Shown: in pieces, positions 6,101-12,408 of the stretch | How positions within the stretch are numbered: position 1 is the stretch's first letter | Layout of the letters: each line of letters starts with the position of its first letter | Assembly (NCBI GenBank): GCA_035250505.1 | Contig: DATFFC010000092.1 | Location: 1-12,408, forward strand | Length of the DNA stretch: 12,408 nucleotides | Reading direction: 5' to 3' | Source: DASSBQ01 sp035250505 | Lineage (GTDB): Bacteria > Nitrospirota > Nitrospiria > Nitrospirales > Nitrospiraceae | Program-made: the position numbers and the translations under genes | Notes under the pieces: model-generated | Database searches by the model: none | Seen by the model: only the letters and a program-made list of their open reading frames with translations | What the model was told of the DNA's origin: nothing

Positions 6101-9100
6101 CGAGCTTTTCGAACGGCAAATCCTGATGGGCATAGGCGTCCAAACTGACGGTGCGCACTCGTGCCAACAGCTGTTCAAAGCTCACATCGCCCGACATGTC
6201 GCACCGAAGGGCGAGGGTGTTGACGAACGTCCCGATCATCTCTTCCGTGGGCAGCCAGTTCCGATTGGCAATGGGCGTTCCAATGGCGATATCCCGCTGG
6301 CCGGTCAGCCGATGCAATAAACCAAAGAATCCGGCCAGAAACACCATATACAGCGTCGCGCCTTCCGCCACCGCCACCTGCTTCATCCGCTGGATGAAAG
6401 ACCAGGGTAGATCCAGCGACACATGGTCCCCTGCAAAGGACGGCGTGGCCGGCCGCGGACGATCGGTTGGAAGGATCAGCGGGGTTAGGTTCAGCAGCCG
6501 CTCTTTCCAGAATGTCAGTTGCTCATCGAGCACGGGACCGCTCAGCCATCCGCGTTGCCATTGGGCAAAATCGGCATACTGCAATTCCGGAATCGGCTCC
6601 AGCGCTCGCACCGTCCCGTCGCAGTGCGCGTTGTACTGAGTGACAAGTTCCCGGGCGATGATTCCATAGGACCACTGATCGCTGATAACATGGTGTGTTG
6701 TGAGAACCACGACGTGACGTTCCTCATCCAGTTGCAGCAGGAGCACCCGCAGCAACGGTCCCTTCTCCAAGTCGAATGGACGCCTTGCTTCGGCCGTCGC
6801 CAGGTCGGATGCGGTCTGCTCCCGTACTTCACGCGGCACGGAGCACAAGTTCTTTTCCGTCCATATCGGGTCCAGCGTGGAATGGACGATCTGGACCGGA
6901 CGACCCCCGACTTCGGTGAACGTGGTCCGCAGCGATTCATGCCGGCGGACTAGTTCGGCGACACTGCAGCGCAGCGCCTCTTTATTGAGAGGGCCGTGTA
7001 ACCGCACGCTGGCCGGAATATTATAGGCTGAGCTACCCGGCGACATCCGATGGAGAAACCACATCCGTTCTTGGGCGAAGGATAAGGCGAGCGGCCCGGT
7101 TCTCGATATACGCACCATGGGGGGCACAGCCGCCCGGTCGACCTGCTCCACCGTCCGGCCGATGAGGGAAGAGAAGTGCGCAATGGTCGCCTCCTCGAAG
7201 ATCGACCGGAGCGGCACATCTCGTTTCAACAAAGACCGAATCCGGGACACCACTTGTGTGGCCAACAAAGAATTTCCGCCCAGCTCAAAGAAATTATCGT
7301 GGATGCCGACATCGCGCACGTGGAGAATCTCACCCCAGATCTGCGACAACAGTTCCTCGGTAGTGTTCCGCGGAGGGACGTAGGCAGACGTCAAATCGAA
7401 GCGACTGGCCCGACTATCACGGGCTACCCGTAGCGCACGGCGATCCAATTTTCCGTGCGGCGTCCGTGGAAGAGCGGGAAGTTCGACGAATGCCGACGGC
7501 GTCATGTAATGGGGTAGGATGTCCCGCAGATCCTGAATGAGCCGGCCGGCGCTCAGGCTGCTTCCGGCACGTGGGACAATGAACGCCACGAGTCGCTTAT
7601 CCCCCGGCAAGTCCTCACGCATCTCAACGGCTGCTTGGATGATGTCGGGATGCGAGCCGAGCGCGGACTCAATCTCTTCCAGTTCAATCCGGTACCCGCG
7701 AATTTTCACCTGCCGATCCATGCGTCCGCGATACTCGAGCGATCCATCGGGACGCCATCTCGCATAGTCCCCGGTACGATACAGGCGGGTCGCCACGCCT
7801 CGCTGGAGCACGACGCTCGGAAACCGCGCCGCGGTCAGATCAGGTGTTCCGGCATAGCCGCGGGCAAGCCCGATCCCGCCGATACAGAGTTCTCCGATCA
7901 CACCGATCGGAACCGGCTGTAGGCCGGCATCCAACACATAGACCCCGGTGCCCGGTATGGGCCGGCCGATGGAGACCTCCCGGGACGCGTCATCCATTTC
8001 TGTCGGAGTGATATCGCCGATCGTGGCCGCAATCGTCGTCTCGGTCGGACCATAGGTATTCACCAGACGGACCCGCGGCTCCACCAGCCGCGACCATTGT
8101 GCCAGCGCATGGGGAAGCGCACGCTCGCCCCCGATGATCACCACCCGGATTGCCGGCGGCAATGCCAATCGGTCCACCTCCATGCGCGCCACGAGCTCAT
8201 GCCAGAGCGCAGTCGGCAGATCCAGCACACTAATGTCCCACCGGCGGCAACAGTCCAGAAACTGCGCCATCGAATCCACCATCGAGGCAGTCCGCAGGAC
8301 GAGCGTGGCACCGGCCGCCAGACAGGGAAATATTTCTTCGGCCGCCGCATCGAAGCCGATCGATGCCAATTGCAGCACACGGTCGCCGGGCCCCAACTTT
8401 ATGTGGTCTGAAATGGCGCGAACGTAATTGGTCAGCGAACGATCCTCGACCATCACGCCCTTCGGCCGGCCGCCGGTGCCTGAGGTAAACAGTACGTAGG
8501 CGAGGTGGTGTCCCTCACGTTCATGAACAGGCGGCCCGTCGGGCAGCCGAGCAATCGTCGCCCATTCGGAGTCCAAGCAGACTGTATGGGGATGAGCGGA
8601 CGGCAGGCGCGGCAGTAAGGTCGTATGGGTCAGCAGCGCCCGGATCTCCGTGTCGGCCAACATCTGTTCCAAGCGTTTGGCCGGATAGTCCGGATCGAGC
8701 GGCAGATATGCCCCGCCCGCTTTCAGGACCGCCAGCACTCCAATGATCTGATCGATGGACCGTTCGAGGCAGATGCCTACGACGACGTCGGGACCGACGC
8801 CTCGTTTCCGCAAGTAGTGAGCGAGACGGTTTACACGTTGATCCAACTCCCGGTAGGAGATCCGTTGCTCTTCATGGACGATGGCGACGGCCTCGGGCGC
8901 CTGTTCCACGCGTGCTGCCAACTGCTGCATGAGGTTCCCGCCGGTTGTGGATGGTCCGGCCGAACCGCTGAACCCATCCAGAATCTGTTGCCGTTCTCCA
9001 TCCGCCATCAGTGGAAGGGAGTCGATCGGATGGCTCAATGCTTCCAACATCCCTTCCACGACCCGGCGGTAGTGCCCCGTCAGGCGCGCGATCGTGTCCT

Positions 9101-12100
9101 TGCTGAACAGGTCGGCATCATATTGGAAGCACCCGCTCACGCCCCCGCCCCATTCCGATAGGTCAAGACTTAAGGGAAACGGGCCTCCTTGCTGGGGAAT
9201 CACATAGCAATCCGTGCCGAACCCGTCCGGTGAGATAGAGAACGCTCCGTCCCGCGCCATCACGGCGTCCGCGTTGGACAACAATGGAAACTGTTGGAGG
9301 GCGAATAGCGCAGGCACGCCGGATGAGTATCCTGCCGGCCTCTTTGCCGACCGCTCCTGGATCGCCAAGGCAAAGGGATAGTCCTGATGCTCCAAGGCTT
9401 CGAGAACGGTCTGTTGTGTCCGGTCGAGGAGCGAGTGAACCGCCATTCCAGCTTGAAGCTCCTGCCGTAGAAGGACAACGTTCACGCAGTCCCCGACGGT
9501 CTCCGCAAAGCGCGGCCGAGTCCTTCCCGAAACAGGAGAGCCGATCACAATATCGGTTTCTCCGGTGTAGCGATACAATAAGATTTGGAACGCGCTGAGA
9601 AGGAAACCGTAGAGGGAGAAGCCATGCGATCGCACCGTCTCGCTTAGTCGGCTCGCAGCGGACTCCTCAAAGCGGAAGGACTCCCAGGCATAGCGGCAGA
9701 CGGCGCGAGGCACAGGCGGTCGATCGTAGAGCAATTCGTACGCCGGCCATTCCCCCGCCAACCGGCGCTGCCAGTAGGCGGCCAGCTCTTTGCCCGGTGC
9801 TCCGGCCAGCATGTCGCGTTGCCAGGCGACAAAGGCCTGATACGGAGCCGACGTCGAAATTGAGTTGTCTCGAACACCCGACCGCATCGCCCGGTAGAGA
9901 TCGCGCAACTCCTGTATCAAGAGCGCCATCGACGTGCCGTCCATCACGATATGATGGGCCCCCAAGAGGAGAATATTGTGATCGCGCCCGCGAAACAGAC
10001 AGGCGCGCCAGAGAGGCCCATGTCGCAGGTCAAATGGCTGCTCAGCGAGAGTTGTGGCTTTGGCTCGAATGTCGGTCCACTTCCAGTCGGTTGCCTCAAT
10101 GAGGTCCCATGTGGGCGGAAGAGCCTCATGCACCTGAGGCGCAGCGCCGTCGTCATGGGGTTCATAGGTCGTGCGGAGAATCGGATGGCGACGGCCCAAC
10201 TCAACCAGCGCCGCATGGACTACATTCGGGACAACATCCAGCGCAAGCGGCACCAGGCCGCCGACATTTCCGGCCGCGCTCTGCGGTTCCAACTCATGAT
10301 GCACCCACAGGGCACGCTGATTGTAGGAAAGCTCAGGCGGGCTCCATTCGTTCGAGTCGGCATGATCGAAATCCTCAGCGCGAGGCTCTGCCAACCGGGA
10401 AAGGATCTCTGCGGCAAGCTCCGGGATCCTGTATCCTCCCAACACCGACGACAACGGCAGCGCGACGCCGAACGACGTTTCAATGCCATGCAGGAGCTGA
10501 TACGCTTTCAGCGAATCCATTCCGAGCCGATTGATCGGCTCGTCTGCGACCTGCCGTCTATCGCGGCCCAGCAGATCCGCAACTCTCTTGGTGAGAGAGG
10601 ACACCAGAGTCGGAAAACGTTCCGTCTCGGGTGACGCCAGGAGGATGTCCGCCGACAGCGGCTGCTGGTCCACCACGATACGTGTAGGCCTGTGGAGGCT
10701 AAGATAGGGAAGCGAGCCGGCCAGAAACGCCTGCCGGCATGCGCCACGCTGGACCTTTCCGCTCGATGTCTTGGGGATGGTGCCGGGCTTTACCAGTGCG
10801 ATCGCCGCCAGATCGACATCATGCTGGTCGGCGACCGTTCGGCGTATAAGATCCGCCAGGGTCTCCCTATTTATTCCGGTATCCCGGCGGCCGACTTCCT
10901 GAACGAAGACAAGAGCCTCTTCATTGTCTTCCTCGATGGAGAATGCGACTCCGCACTCGGCGTGTAGCGACGGGTGACAGAGTTGCACGGACCGTTCAAT
11001 GTCTTGCGGGTAATGGTTTTTCCCACGGATGATGATCAGGTCCTTCAGCCGCCCCGTCACATACAGCTCGCCATCACGCACAAACCCGAGATCGCCGGTT
11101 CTGAGAAAAGGGCCCTGTCCCGACTCTTTTATGGCGGCGCGGAATGTGGCCTCGGTTTCTTCCGGTCTATTCCAGTACCCCTGAGTCACGCTTTGCCCGG
11201 CGAGCCAAATCTCGCCGACCTGATCTGGGTCGCATTGCCGTCCCGTCTGGGGATCGACAATAGCCACCACCGTATCACCGACGGGACGACCGCAGCTCAC
11301 CACGTCTCGGCGGGCGCTTCCCTCGCAGGTCCCCGTGGAGACTCTTCCCTGTTCAAGCACCCGAGCATCGACGGACAGGATGCGAGGCGGCTCGCCCGCC
11401 CGTTTCAACGAAATCAGCAAGGTGTATTCGGCCATGCCGTAAGCCGGATAAAAGGCCTGCGCTCTAAATCCCGCGGGAGCAAAGGCAGCGACGAATCGAT
11501 CGATGGTGTCTTGAAAGATCGGCTCGGCCCCGCAACTTGCGACTTGCCATCCGGAGAGATCCAACAGCGACCGTTCTTCCGGCGTCGTCATCGTCACACA
11601 ATGCCGATAGGCGAAATTCGGACCTCCGCTATGTGTGACGCGATGGCGCTGGATTGCCTGGAGCCAGCGAAGCGGACGCTTGAGAAAAGTCACCGCGGAC
11701 ATCAACAAGGCTGGCCGCCCGATCGAGACCGGATGGAGAATGCCCTTCACGAGCCCATAGTCGTGGTAATGCGGCATCCAAGAAAGTGTGACGGACCCTT
11801 CGTGATAGCCGCCGGCCGCAGTGATATACCGGCACTGATGTGACAGGTTTCCATGGCTCACCATGGCTCCCTTGGGCCGGGCCGTCGAACCGGACGTGTA
11901 CTGCAGGTACGCGAGATCCGACGGCTCCGTAGCGGACGGCTCCCACAGATCAGCTGACTCTTGGTCCAACTGATCGGTTGCAATCCATTGATCTGGATCC
12001 GCCATCAGACCGTCGTAGCGGGTCTCGCGACAGAGGAAGATCGTCTTCTGCAGCGTCAACAGGCCGGCTGCTTCTGCATCGTCTCCGATCGCCGCCAGGC

Positions 12101-12408
12101 GGCCGGCGCTCTGTTTCATGCGGAACACATCCGGCCCCGGAATTGCGATCGCCACCACGCCTGCGTAGAGACAGCCCCAAAAGGCCGTCACGAAGTCGAG
12201 GCCCGGCGGGTACATCAACAGCAGACGGTCTTTCGGTCGGAACGTCCGGGAGAGGAACACCGCAATGGCCCGCGCCCGCCGGTCCAATTCCGCATAGGTG
12301 AGACTGTTATCCGGCGTGATGCCGTCCTGTAAGAAGATATAGGCTGGCTGATCGGGCTCGCCTGCTGCGCGGGCTCGAAGCACATGGATCAGGCTGTCGT
12401 CTGAGAAG
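3102..12408 (-). CDS. FAAL-ACP-C-A-T-C-A-T-TE nonribosomal peptide synthetase (start outside window)
   Basis: This giant synthetase is predicted to make a fatty-acyl dipeptide. Residue numbers here and in the domain entries count from the GTG codon at 12383, but the frame stays open to the window edge. The residues before that GTG (FSDDSLIHV) look like normal FAAL N-terminus, so the start is beyond 12408. Domains in order: FAAL about 1-560, ACP 592-663, C 683-1125, A 1150-1655, T 1668-1742, C 1762-2205, A 2222-2712, T 2724-2797, TE 2806-3070, then a 23-residue polar tail. There is no epimerase, methyltransferase, ketosynthase or reductase domain. The chain is unbroken, without frameshift, and the carrier serines and adenylation motifs are present, so the assembly line looks functional except for an unusual TE. 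It is the upstream gene of the exporter (26-bp gap). No MbtH-like gene, regulator or tailoring enzyme is in view; such genes could lie beyond the right edge. Confidence 0.95.
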   Translation of the reverse strand, partial: FSDDSLIHVLRARAAGEPDQPAYIFLQDGITPDNSLTYAELDRRARAIAVFLSRTFRPKDRLLLMYPPGLDFVTAFWGCLYAGVVAIAIPGPDVFRMKQSAGRLAAIGDDAEAAGLLTLQKTIFLCRETRYDGLMADPDQWIATDQLDQESADLWEPSATEPSDLAYLQYTSGSTARPKGAMVSHGNLSHQCRYITAAGGYHEGSVTLSWMPHYHDYGLVKGILHPVSIGRPALLMSAVTFLKRPLRWLQAIQRHRVTHSGGPNFAYRHCVTMTTPEERSLLDLSGWQVASCGAEPIFQDTIDRFVAAFAPAGFRAQAFYPAYGMAEYTLLISLKRAGEPPRILSVDARVLEQGRVSTGTCEGSARRDVVSCGRPVGDTVVAIVDPQTGRQCDPDQVGEIWLAGQSVTQGYWNRPEETEATFRAAIKESGQGPFLRTGDLGFVRDGELYVTGRLKDLIIIRGKNHYPQDIERSVQLCHPSLHAECGVAFSIEEDNEEALVFVQEVGRRDTGINRETLADLIRRTVADQHDVDLAAIALVKPGTIPKTSSGKVQRGACRQAFLAGSLPYLSLHRPTRIVVDQQPLSADILLASPETERFPTLVSSLTKRVADLLGRDRRQVADEPINRLGMDSLKAYQLLHGIETSFGVALPLSSVLGGYRIPELAAEILSRLAEPRAEDFDHADSNEWSPPELSYNQRALWVHHELEPQSAAGNVGGLVPLALDVVPNVVHAALVELGRRHPILRTTYEPHDDGAAPQVHEALPPTWDLIEATDWKWTDIRAKATTLAEQPFDLRHGPLWRACLFRGRDHNILLLGAHHIVMDGTSMALLIQELRDLYRAMRSGVRDNSISTSAPYQAFVAWQRDMLAGAPGKELAAYWQRRLAGEWPAYELLYDRPPVPRAVCRYAWESFRFEESAASRLSETVRSHGFSLYGFLLSAFQILLYRYTGETDIVIGSPVSGRTRPRFAETVGDCVNVVLLRQELQAGMAVHSLLDRTQQTVLEALEHQDYPFALAIQERSAKRPAGYSSGVPALFALQQFPLLSNADAVMARDGAFSISPDGFGTDCYVIPQQGGPFPLSLDLSEWGGGVSGCFQYDADLFSKDTIARLTGHYRRVVEGMLEALSHPIDSLPLMADGERQQILDGFSGSAGPSTTGGNLMQQLAARVEQAPEAVAIVHEEQRISYRELDQRVNRLAHYLRKRGVGPDVVVGICLERSIDQIIGVLAVLKAGGAYLPLDPDYPAKRLEQMLADTEIRALLTHTTLLPRLPSAHPHTVCLDSEWATIARLPDGPPVHEREGHHLAYVLFTSGTGGRPKGVMVEDRSLTNYVRAISDHIKLGPGDRVLQLASIGFDAAAEEIFPCLAAGATLVLRTASMVDSMAQFLDCCRRWDISVLDLPTALWHELVARMEVDRLALPPAIRVVIIGGERALPHALAQWSRLVEPRVRLVNTYGPTETTIAATIGDITPTEMDDASREVSIGRPIPGTGVYVLDAGLQPVPIGVIGELCIGGIGLARGYAGTPDLTAARFPSVVLQRGVATRLYRTGDYARWRPDGSLEYRGRMDRQVKIRGYRIELEEIESALGSHPDIIQAAVEMREDLPGDKRLVAFIVPRAGSSLSAGRLIQDLRDILPHYMTPSAFVELPALPRTPHGKLDRRALRVARDSRASRFDLTSAYVPPRNTTEELLSQIWGEILHVRDVGIHDNFFELGGNSLLATQVVSRIRSLLKRDVPLRSIFEEATIAHFSSLIGRTVEQVDRAAVPPMVRISRTGPLALSFAQERMWFLHRMSPGSSAYNIPASVRLHGPLNKEALRCSVAELVRRHESLRTTFTEVGGRPVQIVHSTLDPIWTEKNLCSVPREVREQTASDLATAEARRPFDLEKGPLLRVLLLQLDEERHVVVLTTHHVISDQWSYGIIARELVTQYNAHCDGTVRALEPIPELQYADFAQWQRGWLSGPVLDEQLTFWKERLLNLTPLILPTDRPRPATPSFAGDHVSLDLPWSFIQRMKQVAVAEGATLYMVFLAGFFGLLHRLTGQRDIAIGTPIANRNWLPTEEMIGTFVNTLALRCDMSGDVSFEQLLARVRTVSLDAYAHQDLPFEKLVEALQPERGHAGLPLVQVLFNFANTPFARTDFKHVSWLPYEISRGAAQFDLTLSVDPLASRKAYLEFNTDLFDRQTIERWLQHYLTFLEAMIAKPAQPLGRLPLLQDRERLRITGDWNATAAKFGGPATVSELFEIQVERVPEKPAVTDEQGSLSYVDLNTRANQFAHYLTTLGVGPDAVVAVHMDQSTDVLVCLLGIMKAGGAYLPLVPGLPRRRIEAMLEAGQVHCLVTTSTLASALPTQQSPVVIFDQEWETISKFRSDNPRQCAGPDNLVYVLFTSGSTGLPKGVEIEHRGLTNCLQSMRRQPGISEQDVLLSVTPLSFDIAGLELYLPLIAGAGILLASRRQAVDGSWLKAQLDDGTITMMQATPATWRMVALAGWRGTRQITALCGGETLPVDLARTLTSRAAAVWNVYGPTETTIWSAVERVESQPVRTIPLGRPIANTQLYVLDANLEPVPIGIPGELYIGGAGVARGYRNNPQLTDDRFVANPFQEGTRLYRTGDQVKWLPDGRLEFIGRIDFQVKIRGFRIEPGEVEIVLGQSPAVSQAIVVVRDDEGERQLVAYVTVKDRNSFDAIALRRWLRDRLPDYLIPSAIVPLDTFPLTDNGKIDRRRLPAPSEIKSIGSAETAAPRDAVELQLAALWEQVLGTSAVGIRDNFFDLGGHSLLALRMFSAIERVFRKRLPLALLFQAPTIERLAAVLRDEGCSLPWRSLVAIQAHGARHPIFIVPGVGGNVLVFARLSRLLGEDQPFYGLQAQGLDGKARPFTRIEDMARHYIAEIRTVQARGPYRIGGTCTGGLVAYEMARQLTAAGDEVLLAIMESWHPDSYRAHWRRPPLALLPMTVVVRKVAVYLRLLKSRPIREWPRYGLDKFRALWHMAHDFDERSESHHLLYRDAVTYATFHAAARYVFQPYRGRVLNVVASRRPLADPARDTRLVFSADAAPGSRTVTVAAEDSGRLFVPPHVNELAGHLNAFWNTEACPEVDTSGSPGDQPSEAA
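3174..3968 (-). other. NRPS terminal thioesterase domain with a Cys nucleophile motif
   Basis: The alpha/beta-hydrolase domain (about 2806-3070) has the usual opening IFIVPGVGGN and oxyanion-hole region at 2820-2829, followed by FYGLQAQGLDG and IEDMARHYIAEIR. The nucleophile elbow reads GGTCTGG at 2887-2893, so Cys2890 stands where Ser is normal (GxSxG). The position of the usual triad Asp after the next strand is E2916 (AIMESWHP), and the position of the usual catalytic His before the PHV motif is S3051 (EDSGRLFVPPHV). The domain fold is clear. The type of release (hydrolysis, cyclisation, transfer) cannot be told from the sequence. Confidence 0.8.
3993..7100 (-). other. NRPS module 2 (C-A-T), predicted glycine
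   Basis: The C domain begins with LSFAQERMWFLHRMSPGSSAYN, cut here at residues 1767-1788, an LCL-like start. Its active-site motif is HHVISDQ at 1897-1903, with Gln replacing the usual final Gly; both His and the Asp are intact. The A domain has LFTSGSTGLPKG (2371-2382), FDIAGLELYLPL, NVYGPTETT, YRTGD and the Lys at 2703. Pocket residues by eye: D2418 I2419 L2422 Q2461 L2484 G2486 V2508 I2516 W2517 K2703, that is DILQLGVIWK. This differs at one position from the glycine code DILQLGLIWK. The T domain Ser is 2760 in LGGHSLLALR. The upstream module has no epimerase, so the first residue should stay L-configured. Confidence 0.82.
7158..10337 (-). other. NRPS module 1 (C-A-T), lipo-initiating, predicted basic amino acid such as lysine
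   Basis: The C domain opens with ELSYNQRALW and has the catalytic HHIVMDG at 810-816. By position it joins the acyl chain on the ACP to the first amino acid, the role of a starter condensation domain. The A domain has LFTSGTGGRPKG (1298-1309, with Gly where Thr is usual at the fifth loop position), FDAAAEEIF, NTYGPTETT, YRTGD and the Lys at 1645. Aligning by eye to GrsA, the ten pocket residues read D1345 A1346 E1349 D1388 I1416 G1418 T1443 I1451 A1452 K1645, that is DAEDIGTIAK. The acidic pair E/D suggests a cationic side chain. It resembles lysine codes I recall (DAESIGSVAK, DGEDHGTVVK). The T domain Ser is 1705 in LGGNSLLA. Confidence 0.8.
10395..12408 (-). other. NRPS loading module: fatty acyl-AMP ligase plus acyl carrier domain
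   Basis: The FAAL domain activates a free fatty acid with ATP and passes it to the ACP without CoA. Visible features are the AMP-binding loop YTSGSTARPKGA near 162-173, the FAAL-type block SWMPHYHDYGLVKG at 201-214, GPNFAYRHCV at 254-263 and YPAYGMAEYTLL at 312-323. The linker between the GMAEYT motif and VVSCGRP (about 330-366) fits the extra segment that distinguishes FAALs from acyl-CoA ligases. The hinge region GRLKDLIIIRGKNHYPQDIE is at 444-463, and the terminal Lys region PKTSSGKVQR at 537-546. The ACP carries its phosphopantetheine Ser at 624 in LGMDSLKAY. Chain length of the fatty acid cannot be read from the sequence. Confidence 0.9.

Noticed and set aside
4248..8936. Similarity between the two A-T stretches as DNA repeats
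   Set aside because: The two modules share family motifs at protein level, but their pocket codes and sequences differ widely. This is ordinary homology, not a recent duplication.
10974..11843. 289-codon forward open frame antisense to the FAAL region
   Set aside because: It is the complement of clear, motif-bearing FAAL codons. It shows no domain of its own, and long antisense frames are expected in GC-rich coding DNA.
12381..12383. GTG at 12383 as the NRPS start codon
   Set aside because: The frame is open further to the window edge and the residues before the GTG (FSDDSLIHV) continue the typical FAAL N-terminus, so the gene is simply cut by the window.

Overview
The window holds one reverse-strand biosynthetic locus next to the 3' end of a forward-strand housekeeping gene. 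The DNA is GC-rich, and its proteins look like those of a Gram-negative or Gram-negative-like bacterium. The peptide exporter is of the PvdE/SyrD type, and the synthetase resembles FAAL-fronted NRPSs known from proteobacteria, myxobacteria and similar groups. The sequence alone does not fix the taxon. No rRNA, tRNA, CRISPR array or intact transposase gene was seen.

Layout, left to right: (1) 1-417, forward: the 3' part of a TadA-type tRNA/nucleoside deaminase, cut by the window edge. (2) 402-1148, reverse: an Sfp-type 4'-phosphopantetheinyl transferase whose 3' end overlaps tadA convergently by 16 bp. (3) 1149-1389: a gap without an intact gene. It holds an 80-bp element bounded by imperfect inverted repeats ending in TA, two adjacent perfect hairpins, and a short open frame that might be a gene remnant. 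(4) 1390-3075, reverse: an ABC exporter with six membrane segments and a fused ATPase, of the cyclic-peptide/siderophore exporter family. (5) 3102-12408, reverse: one giant NRPS gene of at least 3,100 codons that fills three quarters of the window and runs off its right edge.

The NRPS reads FAAL-ACP-C-A-T-C-A-T-TE. A fatty acid would be activated as an acyl-adenylate and loaded on the first carrier. It would then be condensed with two amino acids and released by the terminal thioesterase. Pocket residues read by eye give DAEDIGTIAK for the first A domain (closest to lysine-type codes I recall) and DILQLGVIWK for the second (one residue from a classic glycine code). The predicted product is therefore a fatty-acyl dipeptide, tentatively acyl-Lys-Gly, or a cyclised or otherwise released form. 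The PPTase would activate the three carrier domains, and the ABC protein would export the product. The whole chain of carrier activation, assembly, release and export is encoded on one strand.

The most unusual point is the thioesterase. Its nucleophile motif has Cys instead of Ser, and the positions normally holding the triad Asp and His carry Glu and Ser. Release may thus follow a non-standard chemistry, or the domain may belong to a Cys-type subfamily.
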